Assembly: GCF_019243775.1 (NCBI RefSeq)
Contig: NZ_CP069157.1
Coordinates: 1,860,001-1,924,000, forward strand
DNA length: 64,000 bases
Source of the DNA: Morganella morganii
GTDB lineage: Bacteria > Pseudomonadota > Gammaproteobacteria > Enterobacterales > Enterobacteriaceae
Direction of reading: 5' to 3'
The notes under the pieces were generated by a model, which worked only from the letters and a program-made list of their open reading frames with translations, searched no databases and had not been told where the DNA came from. Below, one piece after another: positions 47,400-56,422 of the stretch. Positions within the stretch are counted from its first letter, which is position 1. Each line of letters begins with the position of its first letter. The position numbers and the translations under genes are program-made.

Positions 47400-48532
47400 C
47401 CCACTCCCTTTCGCGATGCCAGTATACCGGCGACAACCAGATACAGCGCAATAACCAGCGGTAAAAACAGTATCGAATCGCTGTAAACCGCCGCTGTCAT
47501 TGCCGCACCAATTGCCAGTGAAATACCGGAGAGACCGTCGAGGACTGCGATTTTACGCGGAGAATTGGCCAGAGTGATCAGAGTATCGATACCCGCACCG
47601 TAAAACATTTCCAGCAGAGTGACACCCAGCACAATCAGTAACAGAGCCGGAAGTTCTGCGATACCGGAGAACCACGGAATAAACAAAAAAATGCATAAAC
47701 CGGTTGCCGCCATCAGTGCGGTAATAATACCCCACTTCTCCGTGAAGTAACGGTATACCGGGATTTGCCCTGCGATAATAACCAGCGTATTAAACAGCAA
47801 AACCGGTCCTATCAGATACTCAGAGCCGGATCGGATAAGCTCCAGCGGCACAATGACTTCAAAACTGTAATACAGCATGGCAAAAATAGTGCTGAGCACA
47901 GAGATCAGAACGGTGTCTCTGCCGGTAAGATCAGAAAAATGAAAGTAATAAAAGTGATTTTTCGTTTCACCGGGACAAGAACGCAGTTTTGCTGAGAAGA
48001 GAATACCAATCATGAAAATCCCGGTCAGAATCAGTAATGCGTACGTAAAAGGCAGTGAAAAAAAGACACACAGTGTAATGAGTACCGGTGCAATCGCAGC
48101 ACCGGTATTATTCAGCGTCATTCGTACTGAAAAGCTTTCGCTGATATTTTCCGAGGTAGCTTTAATATAGTATTTTACTGCTACTGAAAATACGGAGGTG
48201 GCAATACCGTTTGCCAGCATCACCACAAGACACAGATAAAATGTTTGTCCGATAAAGAGAAATAACAGTGATACCAGTTTAAACGACAGTGAAAAAATAA
48301 TGGTTTTCTTACTATCAAACCGGCTTATCAGCGGAATAATAAAAAAATAGGCCAATGAGAATGACCAGAATTTAATCGTGCCGAGATACAGAATTTCTTT
48401 TTCACTGAGTGTTTTCCCGGCAAAATAAAGTAATGCCAGCGGCATCAATAACCCGGAGCCCAGCGCATTAAAGAAAAAGCAGATATTAATCGCCCTGCTT
48501 TTCCGTTCAAAAATCACCCGGTAGATCAGCAT
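47390..48532 (-). CDS. MFS transporter, probable peptide exporter of the RiPP-like cluster
   Basis: 380 residues with about 12 membrane helices in two halves, AT-richer than the flanking genes. It starts on the stop codon of the HExxH gene (TAATG), so the two are translationally coupled. General family is major facilitator superfamily; the substrate is inferred from context to be the modified 23-residue peptide. No strong match to a named drug pump. Confidence 0.75.
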   Translation of the reverse strand: MLIYRVIFERKSRAINICFFFNALGSGLLMPLALLYFAGKTLSEKEILYLGTIKFWSFSLAYFFIIPLISRFDSKKTIIFSLSFKLVSLLFLFIGQTFYLCLVVMLANGIATSVFSVAVKYYIKATSENISESFSVRMTLNNTGAAIAPVLITLCVFFSLPFTYALLILTGIFMIGILFSAKLRSCPGETKNHFYYFHFSDLTGRDTVLISVLSTIFAMLYYSFEVIVPLELIRSGSEYLIGPVLLFNTLVIIAGQIPVYRYFTEKWGIITALMAATGLCIFLFIPWFSGIAELPALLLIVLGVTLLEMFYGAGIDTLITLANSPRKIAVLDGLSGISLAIGAAMTAAVYSDSILFLPLVIALYLVVAGILASRKGVGYQ

Positions 48533-49503
48533 TAGCTGAGGTTCCAGCGCTGACAGATAGCCGTGAAAATATTTTTTCCTGTTTCTGTCAGTATGGCATG
48601 CTGCCTGACAATATCGGCGGTATTACGAAGCTTTTCCAGATTACTGCTCAGCCGGTCATAATATTCCGGCTCTGGTATACCGTTACTGTTACGGATAATT
48701 TCAGAAAATACATAACATATCCGGGATAATACAAACAAGGCATGAAAAATACCGATCATCGGCCGGTCGTCATCACGCAGTGGAGCAGCAAAGACTTCAT
48801 CAGCTGGGTTTAGTACCAATGGATCCCCCGCATTGAGGATATTCAGTGCCGTATGGCCGCATTCATGTGCCAGAATATCAATATAATAAGCGACCGAATG
48901 TGACGGATGAACATAGGCAAACATCATTCCCCACATATAGAAATTGGTACCGGAACGCATAAAGCGGGAGCCGTCTGCGGTTTCCTGAGTCAGGTATATC
49001 TGATGGATAAACCGGTCAATTTCATTGCCGGTTTCCGGCGCGCAGCGATGAATAACGGATAATGCCTGTGTTATTTTTTCCGTTTCCGCTGCTGCCAGTA
49101 CCGGATCATCACAATAGCCGAAACCAAGTTGTTTATCATCACGGATAATTTTCAGGATCATCGTTTCTGCCAATAAATGACCGGCAGATGTCAGTGGCGA
49201 GATAGTCAGTGGTAACGGCGTTCTTTTTCGCATCAACTGATTGAGGTAAGTTACCGCATCAGCATGTTCATCATCTTCCGCATATTTACCGGCGATATAA
49301 TGAATAGCGCAATTTTGCCATGACAACGGAACTTCTGAGCTTATTTCTGGTAAACGATAATAGGATAATAAATAATTAAGTGATTCATAGACTTCATCAG
49401 AAAAATACTGATAAGCCTGCTGATGTTTATAATCAGGAAAAGTCAGATTTATCATATAACAGTGTCCGTCAGGTGGATTAGCCATGCCCCGGCTGACTGA
49501 CAT
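48532..49503 (-). CDS. HExxH peptide beta-hydroxylase-like RiPP enzyme
   Basis: 323 residues (307 if ATG 49455, MINLTFP, is used). A zinc/iron-type motif DILAHECGHTALN puts HECGH at 213-217, followed by NPADEVFAAPLRDDDRPMIG and a further histidine at 254. This arrangement resembles the alpha-ketoglutarate HExxH-type peptide beta-hydroxylases found in RiPP clusters. It is 26 bp behind a 23-residue peptide gene and coupled to an MFS gene. No signal peptide. It might instead be an unrelated metallopeptidase; the later conserved segments argue against that. Confidence 0.7.
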   Translation of the reverse strand: MSVSRGMANPPDGHCYMINLTFPDYKHQQAYQYFSDEVYESLNYLLSYYRLPEISSEVPLSWQNCAIHYIAGKYAEDDEHADAVTYLNQLMRKRTPLPLTISPLTSAGHLLAETMILKIIRDDKQLGFGYCDDPVLAAAETEKITQALSVIHRCAPETGNEIDRFIHQIYLTQETADGSRFMRSGTNFYMWGMMFAYVHPSHSVAYYIDILAHECGHTALNILNAGDPLVLNPADEVFAAPLRDDDRPMIGIFHALFVLSRICYVFSEIIRNSNGIPEPEYYDRLSSNLEKLRNTADIVRQHAILTETGKNIFTAICQRWNLS

Positions 49504-49529
49504 GGCCTATCAATTAGTTAGTGTGTTTA

Positions 49530-49601
49530 TTATTTACTGAATGACCATCCTGATAACGGCGATTTTATTTTCAGCAATTTACTTTTATCTAATTTCTTCA
49601 T
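49530..49601 (-). CDS. 23-residue precursor-like peptide
   Basis: A 23-codon gene (start MKKLDKSKLLKIK, end GWSFSK) with AAGGA nine bases before ATG 49601 and a TATAAT promoter element upstream. Seven of its residues are lysine, five serine; the C-terminal half has one Pro, one Gly, one Trp and one Phe and no Cys. It is the first gene before the HExxH enzyme and exporter. A lysine-rich leader followed by a short Ser/aromatic core is what a small RiPP precursor would look like. Too short for homology. Confidence 0.65.
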   Translation of the reverse strand: MKKLDKSKLLKIKSPLSGWSFSK

Positions 49602-49626
49602 TATTTCATTTCCTTATTAATAACAG

Positions 49627-49652
49627 ATTATATGAATGGGTGTACTGTGTAC
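49627..49652 (-). promoter_or_regulatory. Promoter and GTAC operator of the peptide cluster
   Basis: Perfect TATAAT (49632-49627, minus strand) about 25 bp before the peptide start. At the -35 position there is no good hexamer but a GTAC-ACA-GTAC inverted repeat (49652-49642). This suggests activator or repressor control. The rest of 49602-49792 has no gene. Confidence 0.5.
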
Positions 49653-49792
49653 TCAGATTGCTGTTAAACCCTAAAATAAAAATAACGATTAAAAAACACT
49701 TTTTTTAGTCAGTGTTATTTTTCTGAATCAGTATCACGGAAATAAGCAGGAATAATGATGAAATAAATAATTGCCATAATATGAAGTATAAA

Positions 49793-49823
49793 AAAACCAC
49801 GCTGTGTTTTCACCGCGTGGTTT
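49793..49823 (-). terminator. Terminator downstream of the aldolase gene
   Basis: AAAACCACGC (49793-49802) pairs with GCGTGGTTTT (49814-49823), ending the minus-strand aldolase transcript. Confidence 0.85.
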
Positions 49824-49849
49824 TATCAATACGGAAATTATCCGGACCC

Positions 49850-50875
49850 TCAGATCAGTGACAGAAATGTCTTTTTAAAGTCATCGATATCATGCTGTGT
49901 GGTTGCCCACGAGGTGCACAGACGCAGACAGGATTTTCCCGGTTCCTGCAACAGCGTTTCATGGAAAACAAACTGTTTTTTCAGCTTTTCTGCCAGTGCG
50001 GAAGGCAGAATAACAAAGACCTGGTTGGATTCCGGCGGTGCCAGGAAGGTAAAACCCTGCTCCGTAAAGAATGCCGCCAGTTGTCCGGCCATGCTGTTGA
50101 GGTGTTTGCCTAATGAGAAATAGAGGTCATCTGTAAACAACGCCAGGAACTGAGCACCCAGCAACCAGCCTTTTGCCTGAAGAGCGCCCTTCTGTTTGAT
50201 ACTGAACCGGAAATCATCTTTCAGCGCCGGATTATTGATCACCAGAGCTTCCGCCGCGATCGCACCGATTTTGGTACCGCCGATATAGAACGCATCTGTC
50301 AGTGCCGCGATATCCTCAATTGTCAGATCACTTTGTGCGGACATTAAACCAGATGCGAGACGGGCGCCGTCAAGATAGAGCCATAACCCGTGCTCATCAC
50401 AGAAACGACGCAGTGCCTGCAATTCTGCTTTACGGTAAACCGTGCCGATCTCAGTGGAATTGGTAATATAGACCAGTTTCGGTTGTACCCAGTGCTCATC
50501 ATTATGTTCGGCAATGACCGGTTTAAGATGATCGGGTGTCAGTTTGCCGTCAGGGGAAAATACGGTGATGACTTTGTGTCCGGTCGCTTCAATTGCCCCG
50601 GTTTCATGGGTGGCAATATGGCCGGTGCTGACGGAGATCACTGCCTGATGCGGACGCAGAAAATGGGAAATCGCCGTCAGGTTGGTGATTGTACCGCCGT
50701 TAAAAAAGTGGATATCAGCCTGCGGCTGACCAATCCGCTGTTTAATCAGCGCTGCGGCATCACCGCATAAAGTATCCGTGCCGTAACCGTCATGGCGGTG
50801 GCCTGCTGTGTCAGTAATGGCTTTTAAAACAGCCGGATGTGCAACTTCATTATAATCATTCTGAAAACGGTACAT
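49850..50875 (-). CDS. Threonine aldolase/beta-eliminating lyase family enzyme
   Basis: 341 residues, PLP fold I. The lysine lies in YIGGTKIGAIAAEAL (about 200-214), and LYLDGARLASGL carries the PLP-binding aspartate. Family members cleave threonine to glycine and acetaldehyde or related beta-hydroxy amino acids. The N-terminus (MYRFQNDYNEVAHPAVLKA) differs from E. coli LtaE, so the exact substrate is open. Confidence 0.8.
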   Translation of the reverse strand: MYRFQNDYNEVAHPAVLKAITDTAGHRHDGYGTDTLCGDAAALIKQRIGQPQADIHFFNGGTITNLTAISHFLRPHQAVISVSTGHIATHETGAIEATGHKVITVFSPDGKLTPDHLKPVIAEHNDEHWVQPKLVYITNSTEIGTVYRKAELQALRRFCDEHGLWLYLDGARLASGLMSAQSDLTIEDIAALTDAFYIGGTKIGAIAAEALVINNPALKDDFRFSIKQKGALQAKGWLLGAQFLALFTDDLYFSLGKHLNSMAGQLAAFFTEQGFTFLAPPESNQVFVILPSALAEKLKKQFVFHETLLQEPGKSCLRLCTSWATTQHDIDDFKKTFLSLI

Positions 50876-50944
50876 ATGCTCCTCCGATAGTGTGCAGTAA
50901 TACTATGCTTATACTTACCGGCGCACAATGGCACGGATCGCAGT

Positions 50945-51601
50945 TCAGTCCGGTTTTACCAGCCCGATCACACCTTCACTGAGGGTAATTTTTCCCTGTG
51001 TTTTCAGGCGCAGCAGAACTTTATCAGTATGACGCCGCGATGTGCCGAGAATGCTGGCCAGCATGTCACGGGGAAGATGGATCTGATGGCCGCTGATTTG
51101 TGTCAGCATATAGAGCAGATTGTTTTCGACGGAATCAACAGCATTCATCAGCCGCTGTTCACCGTTGATAAGGCAGCGTTTTGCCAGCTGGCGGTTAAGC
51201 AGCAGAGACAGGCGGTGATCCTGTGACAACCAGGACAGAAATGTTGCCGCCGGCATCCGCAGTACACGGCAGTCTGACAGCGCAATCACATCATAACGGT
51301 ATGCCTGCCGGCAAATCGCCTCCATCTCCCCGAGGAATTCACCACGATAGCAGAATGTCAGCCCGACCTGCTTACCATTCTCCGCCTGCTTGTTAACAAT
51401 AAACTCGCCGTCCAGAATGATATAGACCGCCTGAGCCGGGTCGCCCTGGCAAATCAGATTCTGTCCGTTATAAATATGCAGTGTGGTGACACTGTTTCTG
51501 ACAACTTCCGGCGCATCACGGAGCAGGCCGTCTGCCTCCGGCAGCAGCTCTTCTTCGCTGAATTTCAGCCATAATTCACGAAACGGGGTTGTATTTTGCA
51601 T
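50945..51601 (-). CDS. Crp/Fnr-family regulator
   Basis: 218 residues. A cyclic-nucleotide-binding-type domain (QGDPAQAVYIILDGEFIV, RGEFLGEMEAI) is followed by a helix-turn-helix (MLASILGTSRRHTDKVLLRL, about 182-201). Key cAMP-contact residues are not clearly kept, so it may bind another ligand. Resembles YeiL-type regulators. Lies between the aldolase and the SAH hydrolase. Confidence 0.78.
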   Translation of the reverse strand: MQNTTPFRELWLKFSEEELLPEADGLLRDAPEVVRNSVTTLHIYNGQNLICQGDPAQAVYIILDGEFIVNKQAENGKQVGLTFCYRGEFLGEMEAICRQAYRYDVIALSDCRVLRMPAATFLSWLSQDHRLSLLLNRQLAKRCLINGEQRLMNAVDSVENNLLYMLTQISGHQIHLPRDMLASILGTSRRHTDKVLLRLKTQGKITLSEGVIGLVKPD

Positions 51602-51721
51602 GTACCGTATCTGTCAGGACGGGATAATCAGTGGGTAAACGTTAGCATGGTTAACAACAGGTTTGAACCGGTAAACACCGGTTTTGACGGGCTGCGGATT
51701 ACCGGCAGCCCATCAGTCAGG

Positions 51722-52969
51722 TTACTTCAGCTCGTAGCCGTTCAGATACTGCTGCTGTCTGGTGGTCAGATTATCAAGTGAAACCCCCATATCCTGTAAT
51801 TTCAGTGCCGCCACTTCACGGTCGATTTCATCACTGACATCATAAACTTTTGCTTCGTGGTCATGGCTGAGCAGATACTCGGCGCTGAGTGCCTGAAGAG
51901 CAAAGCTCATGTCCATAATTTCTGCCGGATGCCCGTCCGCACAGGCAATATTAACCAGCGCACCACGGCCCAGCAGATAGAGTGTGCGGCCATTTTTCAG
52001 GGTATAACCTTCGATGTTTTCGCGGACGATTGTGACGCTGTCACTTAACTGCTGAAGATCGGTCAGATTGATTTCATCCTCAAAGTGCCCGGTATTACTG
52101 ATAATGGCACCCTCTTTCATCAGACTGAAATGATCCGATGTCAGTACATCACAGCAACCGGTGGCGGTGATAAAGATATCACCCAGCGGTGCTGCGGCGG
52201 ACATGGTCATGACCGCAAAGCCGTCCATTTTCGCTTCCAGGGCTTTTATCGGATCCACTTCTGTGACAATCACTTCCGCGCCCAGTCCTTTCGCCCGCAT
52301 GGCACAGCCTTTTCCGCACCAGCCGTAACCGGCGACGACCACGGTTTTCCCGGCAATAACCAGGTTGGTGGTACGCATAATGCCGTCAAAAGTGGATTGT
52401 CCGGTACCGTAGCGGTTATCAAACAGGTGTTTGGATTGTGCACCGTTAATCGACAGCACCGGGAAATTCAGTGCGCCGTTTTTTTTACGGGCCACTGCAC
52501 GCAGAACACCGGTGGTGGTCTCTTCACAGGCACCGATCGTGTGCTTTGCATATTCCGGATACAGGCTGTGCAGCTCATGTACCAGGTCACCGCCGTCATC
52601 AATAACAATGTGCGGTTCACAGGCCAGAGTCTGTTTTACAAAGTTGCGGTAGGCTTCCGCATCCGCGCCGTGGATGGCAAACGTATGAATACCGCTGACA
52701 ACCAGTGCGGCCACGATATCGTCTTTGGTGGACATCGGGTTGCTGCCGGTGACGGACACCTCAGCCCCGCCTGCGGCCAGAACCCGTGCCAGATAGGCGG
52801 TTTTTGCTTCCAGATGAATAGAAAGCGCTATGCGTTTTCCGGCAAACGGCTGTTCTTGTGTGAAACGCTGTTCCAGTGCACGCAGCAGCGGCATATGGGC
52901 GCGAACCCAGGCGATTTTTTGCTCACCCTGTGGTGCTAAGGAGAGATCTTTATAAATACTGGTAACCAT
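51722..52969 (-). CDS. ahcY: S-adenosylhomocysteine hydrolase
   Basis: 415 residues with the family landmarks GACEETTTGVLRAV, FDNRYGTGQST and the NAD-binding GYGWCGKGCAMRAKGLGA (about 220-237). It splits SAH reversibly to adenosine and homocysteine, recycling the methyl cycle. Enterobacteria usually do this with Pfs and LuxS, so an AhcY here is noteworthy. The leader 52970-53086 has a GGGCA/TGCCC hairpin, but I could not match it to a known SAH riboswitch. Confidence 0.8.
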   Translation of the reverse strand: MVTSIYKDLSLAPQGEQKIAWVRAHMPLLRALEQRFTQEQPFAGKRIALSIHLEAKTAYLARVLAAGGAEVSVTGSNPMSTKDDIVAALVVSGIHTFAIHGADAEAYRNFVKQTLACEPHIVIDDGGDLVHELHSLYPEYAKHTIGACEETTTGVLRAVARKKNGALNFPVLSINGAQSKHLFDNRYGTGQSTFDGIMRTTNLVIAGKTVVVAGYGWCGKGCAMRAKGLGAEVIVTEVDPIKALEAKMDGFAVMTMSAAAPLGDIFITATGCCDVLTSDHFSLMKEGAIISNTGHFEDEINLTDLQQLSDSVTIVRENIEGYTLKNGRTLYLLGRGALVNIACADGHPAEIMDMSFALQALSAEYLLSHDHEAKVYDVSDEIDREVAALKLQDMGVSLDNLTTRQQQYLNGYELK

Positions 52970-53086
52970 GGCAACTCCTGCATACGGCTTTTATAACGGG
53001 ATGAGCCACAGTAACCGGAGGTTGCGGGGGTCTCCAGGGCATTTGCCCTGAAACAGAAAAAAAAGGCAGCCGGGTGAAAGCTTTGT

Positions 53087-53548
53087 TCAGCGGCGCGCCT
53101 GCACCATAGCAATCAGGCCGCAGACATCCTGCGGGACATTGTCCGTTTTCAGGATCTCGTCCGGCGTCATCCACTGAAAGTCCGGATGTGGTACGGCGGT
53201 TTCATCCAGCGGATGGCACCAGTACACCATATCAATATGCCAGTGGTCGCCGGTTTTCTTATCCGGGATAAACTCTTTCAGGATCGCCATCGGTAATGGC
53301 AGCACGCCGGTTTCCGGCAGTGGTGTGATAAATTGCTGCGCCTGTGTATCCCAGCTGACAATCCGGCATTCCAGTCCGGTTTCTTCGTGAATTTCACGCA
53401 GTACAGCATCCTGAGGCTCTTCATTTTCCTCAATATGCCCGCCGGGCGGCAGCCAGATACCGAGCTTCGGATGGTGATGGAGCAGAAAACGGCCGTGACT
53501 GTCACTGACCAGACCGGAAGCGGTAAAATGTTTGATAACAGACGTCAT
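53087..53548 (-). CDS. Nudix hydrolase
   Basis: 153 residues with a complete Nudix box beginning GGHIEENEEPQDAVLRE (about 36-52) and ending HEETGL. Cytoplasmic nucleoside diphosphate-X hydrolase; substrate unknown. It lies 117 bp upstream of ahcY and 18 bp downstream of the AEC transporter, on the same strand. Confidence 0.85.
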   Translation of the reverse strand: MTSVIKHFTASGLVSDSHGRFLLHHHPKLGIWLPPGGHIEENEEPQDAVLREIHEETGLECRIVSWDTQAQQFITPLPETGVLPLPMAILKEFIPDKKTGDHWHIDMVYWCHPLDETAVPHPDFQWMTPDEILKTDNVPQDVCGLIAMVQARR

Positions 53549-53566
53549 TATTTTTTCTCAGGTTAT

Positions 53567-54472
53567 TCAGGTGATCATGGTCAGAACCACCGGCAGAGTC
53601 AGCACCGCCACCATGGTCTGAAACGTGATAATCCCGGCCATCAGCTGGCTGTCACCACCGAGCTGACGCGATAAAATATAGGCGGTCGGTGCGGTCGGAA
53701 TAGCAAAAAAGATCACAAACAGCTGATATTCCAGTTGGGTTAATCCCATCACGGTCGCCACAGCAATCGCCAGCAATGGCATAACACACAGGCGGACAAG
53801 GCTGTTAAGGCTGATTTTCAGTGCGGAATAGCGGATAGTCGCCACCTGCAATGCCGCCCCGACACAGAGCAGCCCCAGCGGCAGACTGGCACCGGCCAGC
53901 AATCTGGCAAACTGACCGGTGTTATACGGAAGACCGGCACCGGTGACATTCAGGAGCATCCCGATAATACAGGAAATAATCAGCGGGTTTGTCAGAATGG
54001 GTAACAACAGGCGGCGCAGCGATAACTGCCGAAATTCAGATAACGCAACCACGGAAATGATATTACACAGCGGAACCAGTACCGCGAGGATCACCGCCGC
54101 CACCGCCACACCGGACGGGCCGTAAAAATCATTGACGATGGATAGCCCGAGATAGGTATTAAAGCGGATCGCGCCCTGCAGCAGTACGCCGAATTCTGCC
54201 GTTGGTATTCCGCGCAGACGTTTTACCACCGCAAATGCTGCGGTGGCCAGCCCGAGCATAATTACCAGTGCGATTGCCAGTTTCGGCAGTTGCGGGTTAT
54301 CCAGCGGAGCAACGGCGAGGCTGTTGATAAGCAGCGCCGGAAATAAGATATAGTAGTTCAGCTTTTCCGCGCCGTTCCAGAACCCGGCATCGAAAACCGG
54401 CCGCCGCTTCAGAATGCAGCCGAGCAAAATCAGCGCAAACAGCGGCCATAATGTCATCAGAATTGCGAACAT
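53567..54472 (-). CDS. Auxin efflux carrier (AEC) family transporter
   Basis: 301 residues, ten membrane segments, with the bipartite AEC layout and LNYYILFPALLINSL near the N-terminus. Bacterial relatives move malate, malonate or other carboxylates. Directly upstream of the Nudix gene. Confidence 0.85.
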   Translation of the reverse strand: MFAILMTLWPLFALILLGCILKRRPVFDAGFWNGAEKLNYYILFPALLINSLAVAPLDNPQLPKLAIALVIMLGLATAAFAVVKRLRGIPTAEFGVLLQGAIRFNTYLGLSIVNDFYGPSGVAVAAVILAVLVPLCNIISVVALSEFRQLSLRRLLLPILTNPLIISCIIGMLLNVTGAGLPYNTGQFARLLAGASLPLGLLCVGAALQVATIRYSALKISLNSLVRLCVMPLLAIAVATVMGLTQLEYQLFVIFFAIPTAPTAYILSRQLGGDSQLMAGIITFQTMVAVLTLPVVLTMIT

Positions 54473-54623
54473 CAGCGGAAATCCGGCAAGAAACGTATTC
54501 CCGCATCATAACAGGAACAACAGGTTACGCGAGCAGCAACGCCGGTTTTGTATCGCTGATCTCGTTTTTACATTTTATCTGCCGCAGCGCATAAAACGCA
54601 CTACGTTTTGCCGGGGCTATATG

Positions 54624-55193
54624 TTAGCCCCCGGCAGACGTAATCACCTGATAAGTGCAGTCAAATGCCGCTTTCTGAATACGGTAACTGTCCTGCGGAT
54701 CCTGTCGCGAGCGCAGCAGCACATCCCCTTTCATAACCCGCTGTTTTTCACCCCACGGCGCAATAATCACAAACGGTTTTTCCTGCGTGATCACCAGATA
54801 ATCCATCGGCTCTCCCTGCGGCCGGAAACGCTGCCGGTTGCCGCTGTCAGACGGTGTCAGTGCACTGCCGTAACGGCGTGTAAACGCCGTTTTTTTCACC
54901 AGAATTTCTTCATTGCCGGTAGCGTCACAGATGTTCTGTACCACCCAATCCCCGGCTTTCGCCGGTTTTGAACGGGTTTCTTCCCCTTCACCCCGGATAA
55001 GGGTCACTACGATTTCACCGGGCACCGCCGGACGGGCGAGAACGTCTCTGGTTTTACGGGCAACACCGGTACGGTTCCCCGCGTCCGCAAATAATTGGTT
55101 GCGATCCTGAACCGGCAGCAAATCCAAATCTTCCGCCGGTGCGGAAAACGCAGGCAGCGTCAGGAATAGCAGTCCGGAGAGTATTTTTTGCAT
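54624..55193 (-). CDS. Secreted PGDYG-like domain protein
   Basis: 189 residues with a signal peptide (to SAPA-E, about 20). The mature part contains KPAKAGDWVVQNIC and later GDVLLRSRQDPQDSYRIQ, resembling PGDYG-domain proteins. Two cysteines (NICDA and DCTYQ) may form a disulfide. It sits 5 bp after the malI stop on the same strand. Function unknown. Confidence 0.5.
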   Translation of the reverse strand: MQKILSGLLFLTLPAFSAPAEDLDLLPVQDRNQLFADAGNRTGVARKTRDVLARPAVPGEIVVTLIRGEGEETRSKPAKAGDWVVQNICDATGNEEILVKKTAFTRRYGSALTPSDSGNRQRFRPQGEPMDYLVITQEKPFVIIAPWGEKQRVMKGDVLLRSRQDPQDSYRIQKAAFDCTYQVITSAGG

Positions 55194-55198
55194 CGTCG

Positions 55199-56227
55199 TT
55201 ATCCGTTTAGCTGGGAAAATCCGGGTGACAGTGTCACGCTTGCAGGCGGCGAGCTATCACCACCAATACGCCGCAGCAGACGCGTTGCGGCACTGCGGCC
55301 CACATCCCGCGATGGCTGGGTGATAAAGGCTACCGGGATGTCATACAGTGCTTCACTGCCGATATCATCAAACCCCACCAGGGCGATTTCCTGAGTGAAA
55401 TAACTTTCGTTATCCCCCTGTCTGACCGTGTTACCGGTGCTCAGGGCGGCAAAATACGCGCCCAGCGCCGTACCGGTGTTGTGGCAGACAATCGCACTGA
55501 CTTTGGGGTACTGATACATAAATTCAGATACCCGGCGGATAATATTCTGCTGTTTGTTATCCGTTTCCACTATCCATTCGGTGCGGAACGGCAACCCGTA
55601 CTGCACCAGTGTCGAGCAGTAACCGCCGACCCGCTCAGCGCGGGTGAGAGAATCACTTTCACCGCCGAAATAGGCAATCTGGCGGTGACCGTTTTTGATC
55701 AGGTATTCCGTTGCCATTCTGGCGGCAGAGGCATTGTCCGGGCGGACAACATCAATGCCGGAGAACTCACTGGCCCGGGCCGCGCACACCATCGGGATCT
55801 GATAATGATTTATCCGCTCAACCACGTCATTGGTGAGAAATTTACCGCCGCCGACAATCACACCGTCCACGCCGTAGCGGATCAGACTGTCCAGTGAACG
55901 GGCAAACCCGGCAGAAGAATTGCCGCACTGAGTCAGAAAAACCTGTTTGCCCTGTGTTTCCGCATATTCACTGACACCGGCGGCGACTTCCGCATAAAAC
56001 GGTTCGGTAATATCTTTGACAATCAGGCCGATTACATTAGAGATATTGTCCCGCAATGTGGCGGCCTGCTGATTGCGGACATACCCCAGTTCTTCAATTG
56101 CCGCGTTGACTTTATCTGCGGTTTTCCGCGAGATCCGCCCTTTTCCGCTGAGCACCAGTGACACCGTGGTTACGGAGACACCTGCCTGCTGCGCCACATC
56201 GACTATCGTGACTTTTCTGAGATTCAT
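55199..56227 (-). CDS. malI: Maltose-related LacI repressor MalI
   Basis: About 342 residues from ATG 56227, where MNLRKVTIVDVAQQAGVSVT aligns with the MalI start; an upstream GTG is unlikely. A LacI helix-turn-helix precedes a sugar-binding-protein-type domain. It is divergent from malX-malY, and both copies of its operator stand in the gap. Confidence 0.88.
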   Translation of the reverse strand: MNLRKVTIVDVAQQAGVSVTTVSLVLSGKGRISRKTADKVNAAIEELGYVRNQQAATLRDNISNVIGLIVKDITEPFYAEVAAGVSEYAETQGKQVFLTQCGNSSAGFARSLDSLIRYGVDGVIVGGGKFLTNDVVERINHYQIPMVCAARASEFSGIDVVRPDNASAARMATEYLIKNGHRQIAYFGGESDSLTRAERVGGYCSTLVQYGLPFRTEWIVETDNKQQNIIRRVSEFMYQYPKVSAIVCHNTGTALGAYFAALSTGNTVRQGDNESYFTQEIALVGFDDIGSEALYDIPVAFITQPSRDVGRSAATRLLRRIGGDSSPPASVTLSPGFSQLNG

Positions 56228-56282
56228 AACGCCGGATACTTCCTTATGCTCAGGATACTGCACGGGATTTTACACAAAATAC

Positions 56283-56298
56283 GATAAAACGTTTTATC
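56283..56298. promoter_or_regulatory. MalI operator 1
   Basis: GATAAAACGTTTTATC, a perfect 16-bp palindrome identical to the known E. coli MalI site, on the malI side of the gap. Confidence 0.9.
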
Positions 56299-56361
56299 TA
56301 TTTCCGAAATATGGTTGCCAGGTCATGTTTATTTTTTGTGATCGGGCAACTATTATAATCT

Positions 56362-56377
56362 GGTAAAACGTTTTATC
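56362..56377. promoter_or_regulatory. MalI operator 2
   Basis: GGTAAAACGTTTTATC, one base from the perfect palindrome, 79 bp from operator 1 and 46 bp before malX. Twin sites would allow looping. Confidence 0.9.
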
Positions 56378-56422
56378 TTATTTTACCTTCACAACACCAC
56401 ACTGACATTTACAGGATACCGT

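Noticed and set aside
52085-52939. 284-codon plus-strand frame opposite ahcY
   Set aside because: The minus-strand SAH hydrolase is motif-complete; the other frame is a shadow of high-GC third positions.
52970-53086. Possible SAH riboswitch before ahcY
   Set aside because: Only a small hairpin is visible; I could not match the conserved SAH aptamer core by eye. A covariance model search would decide.
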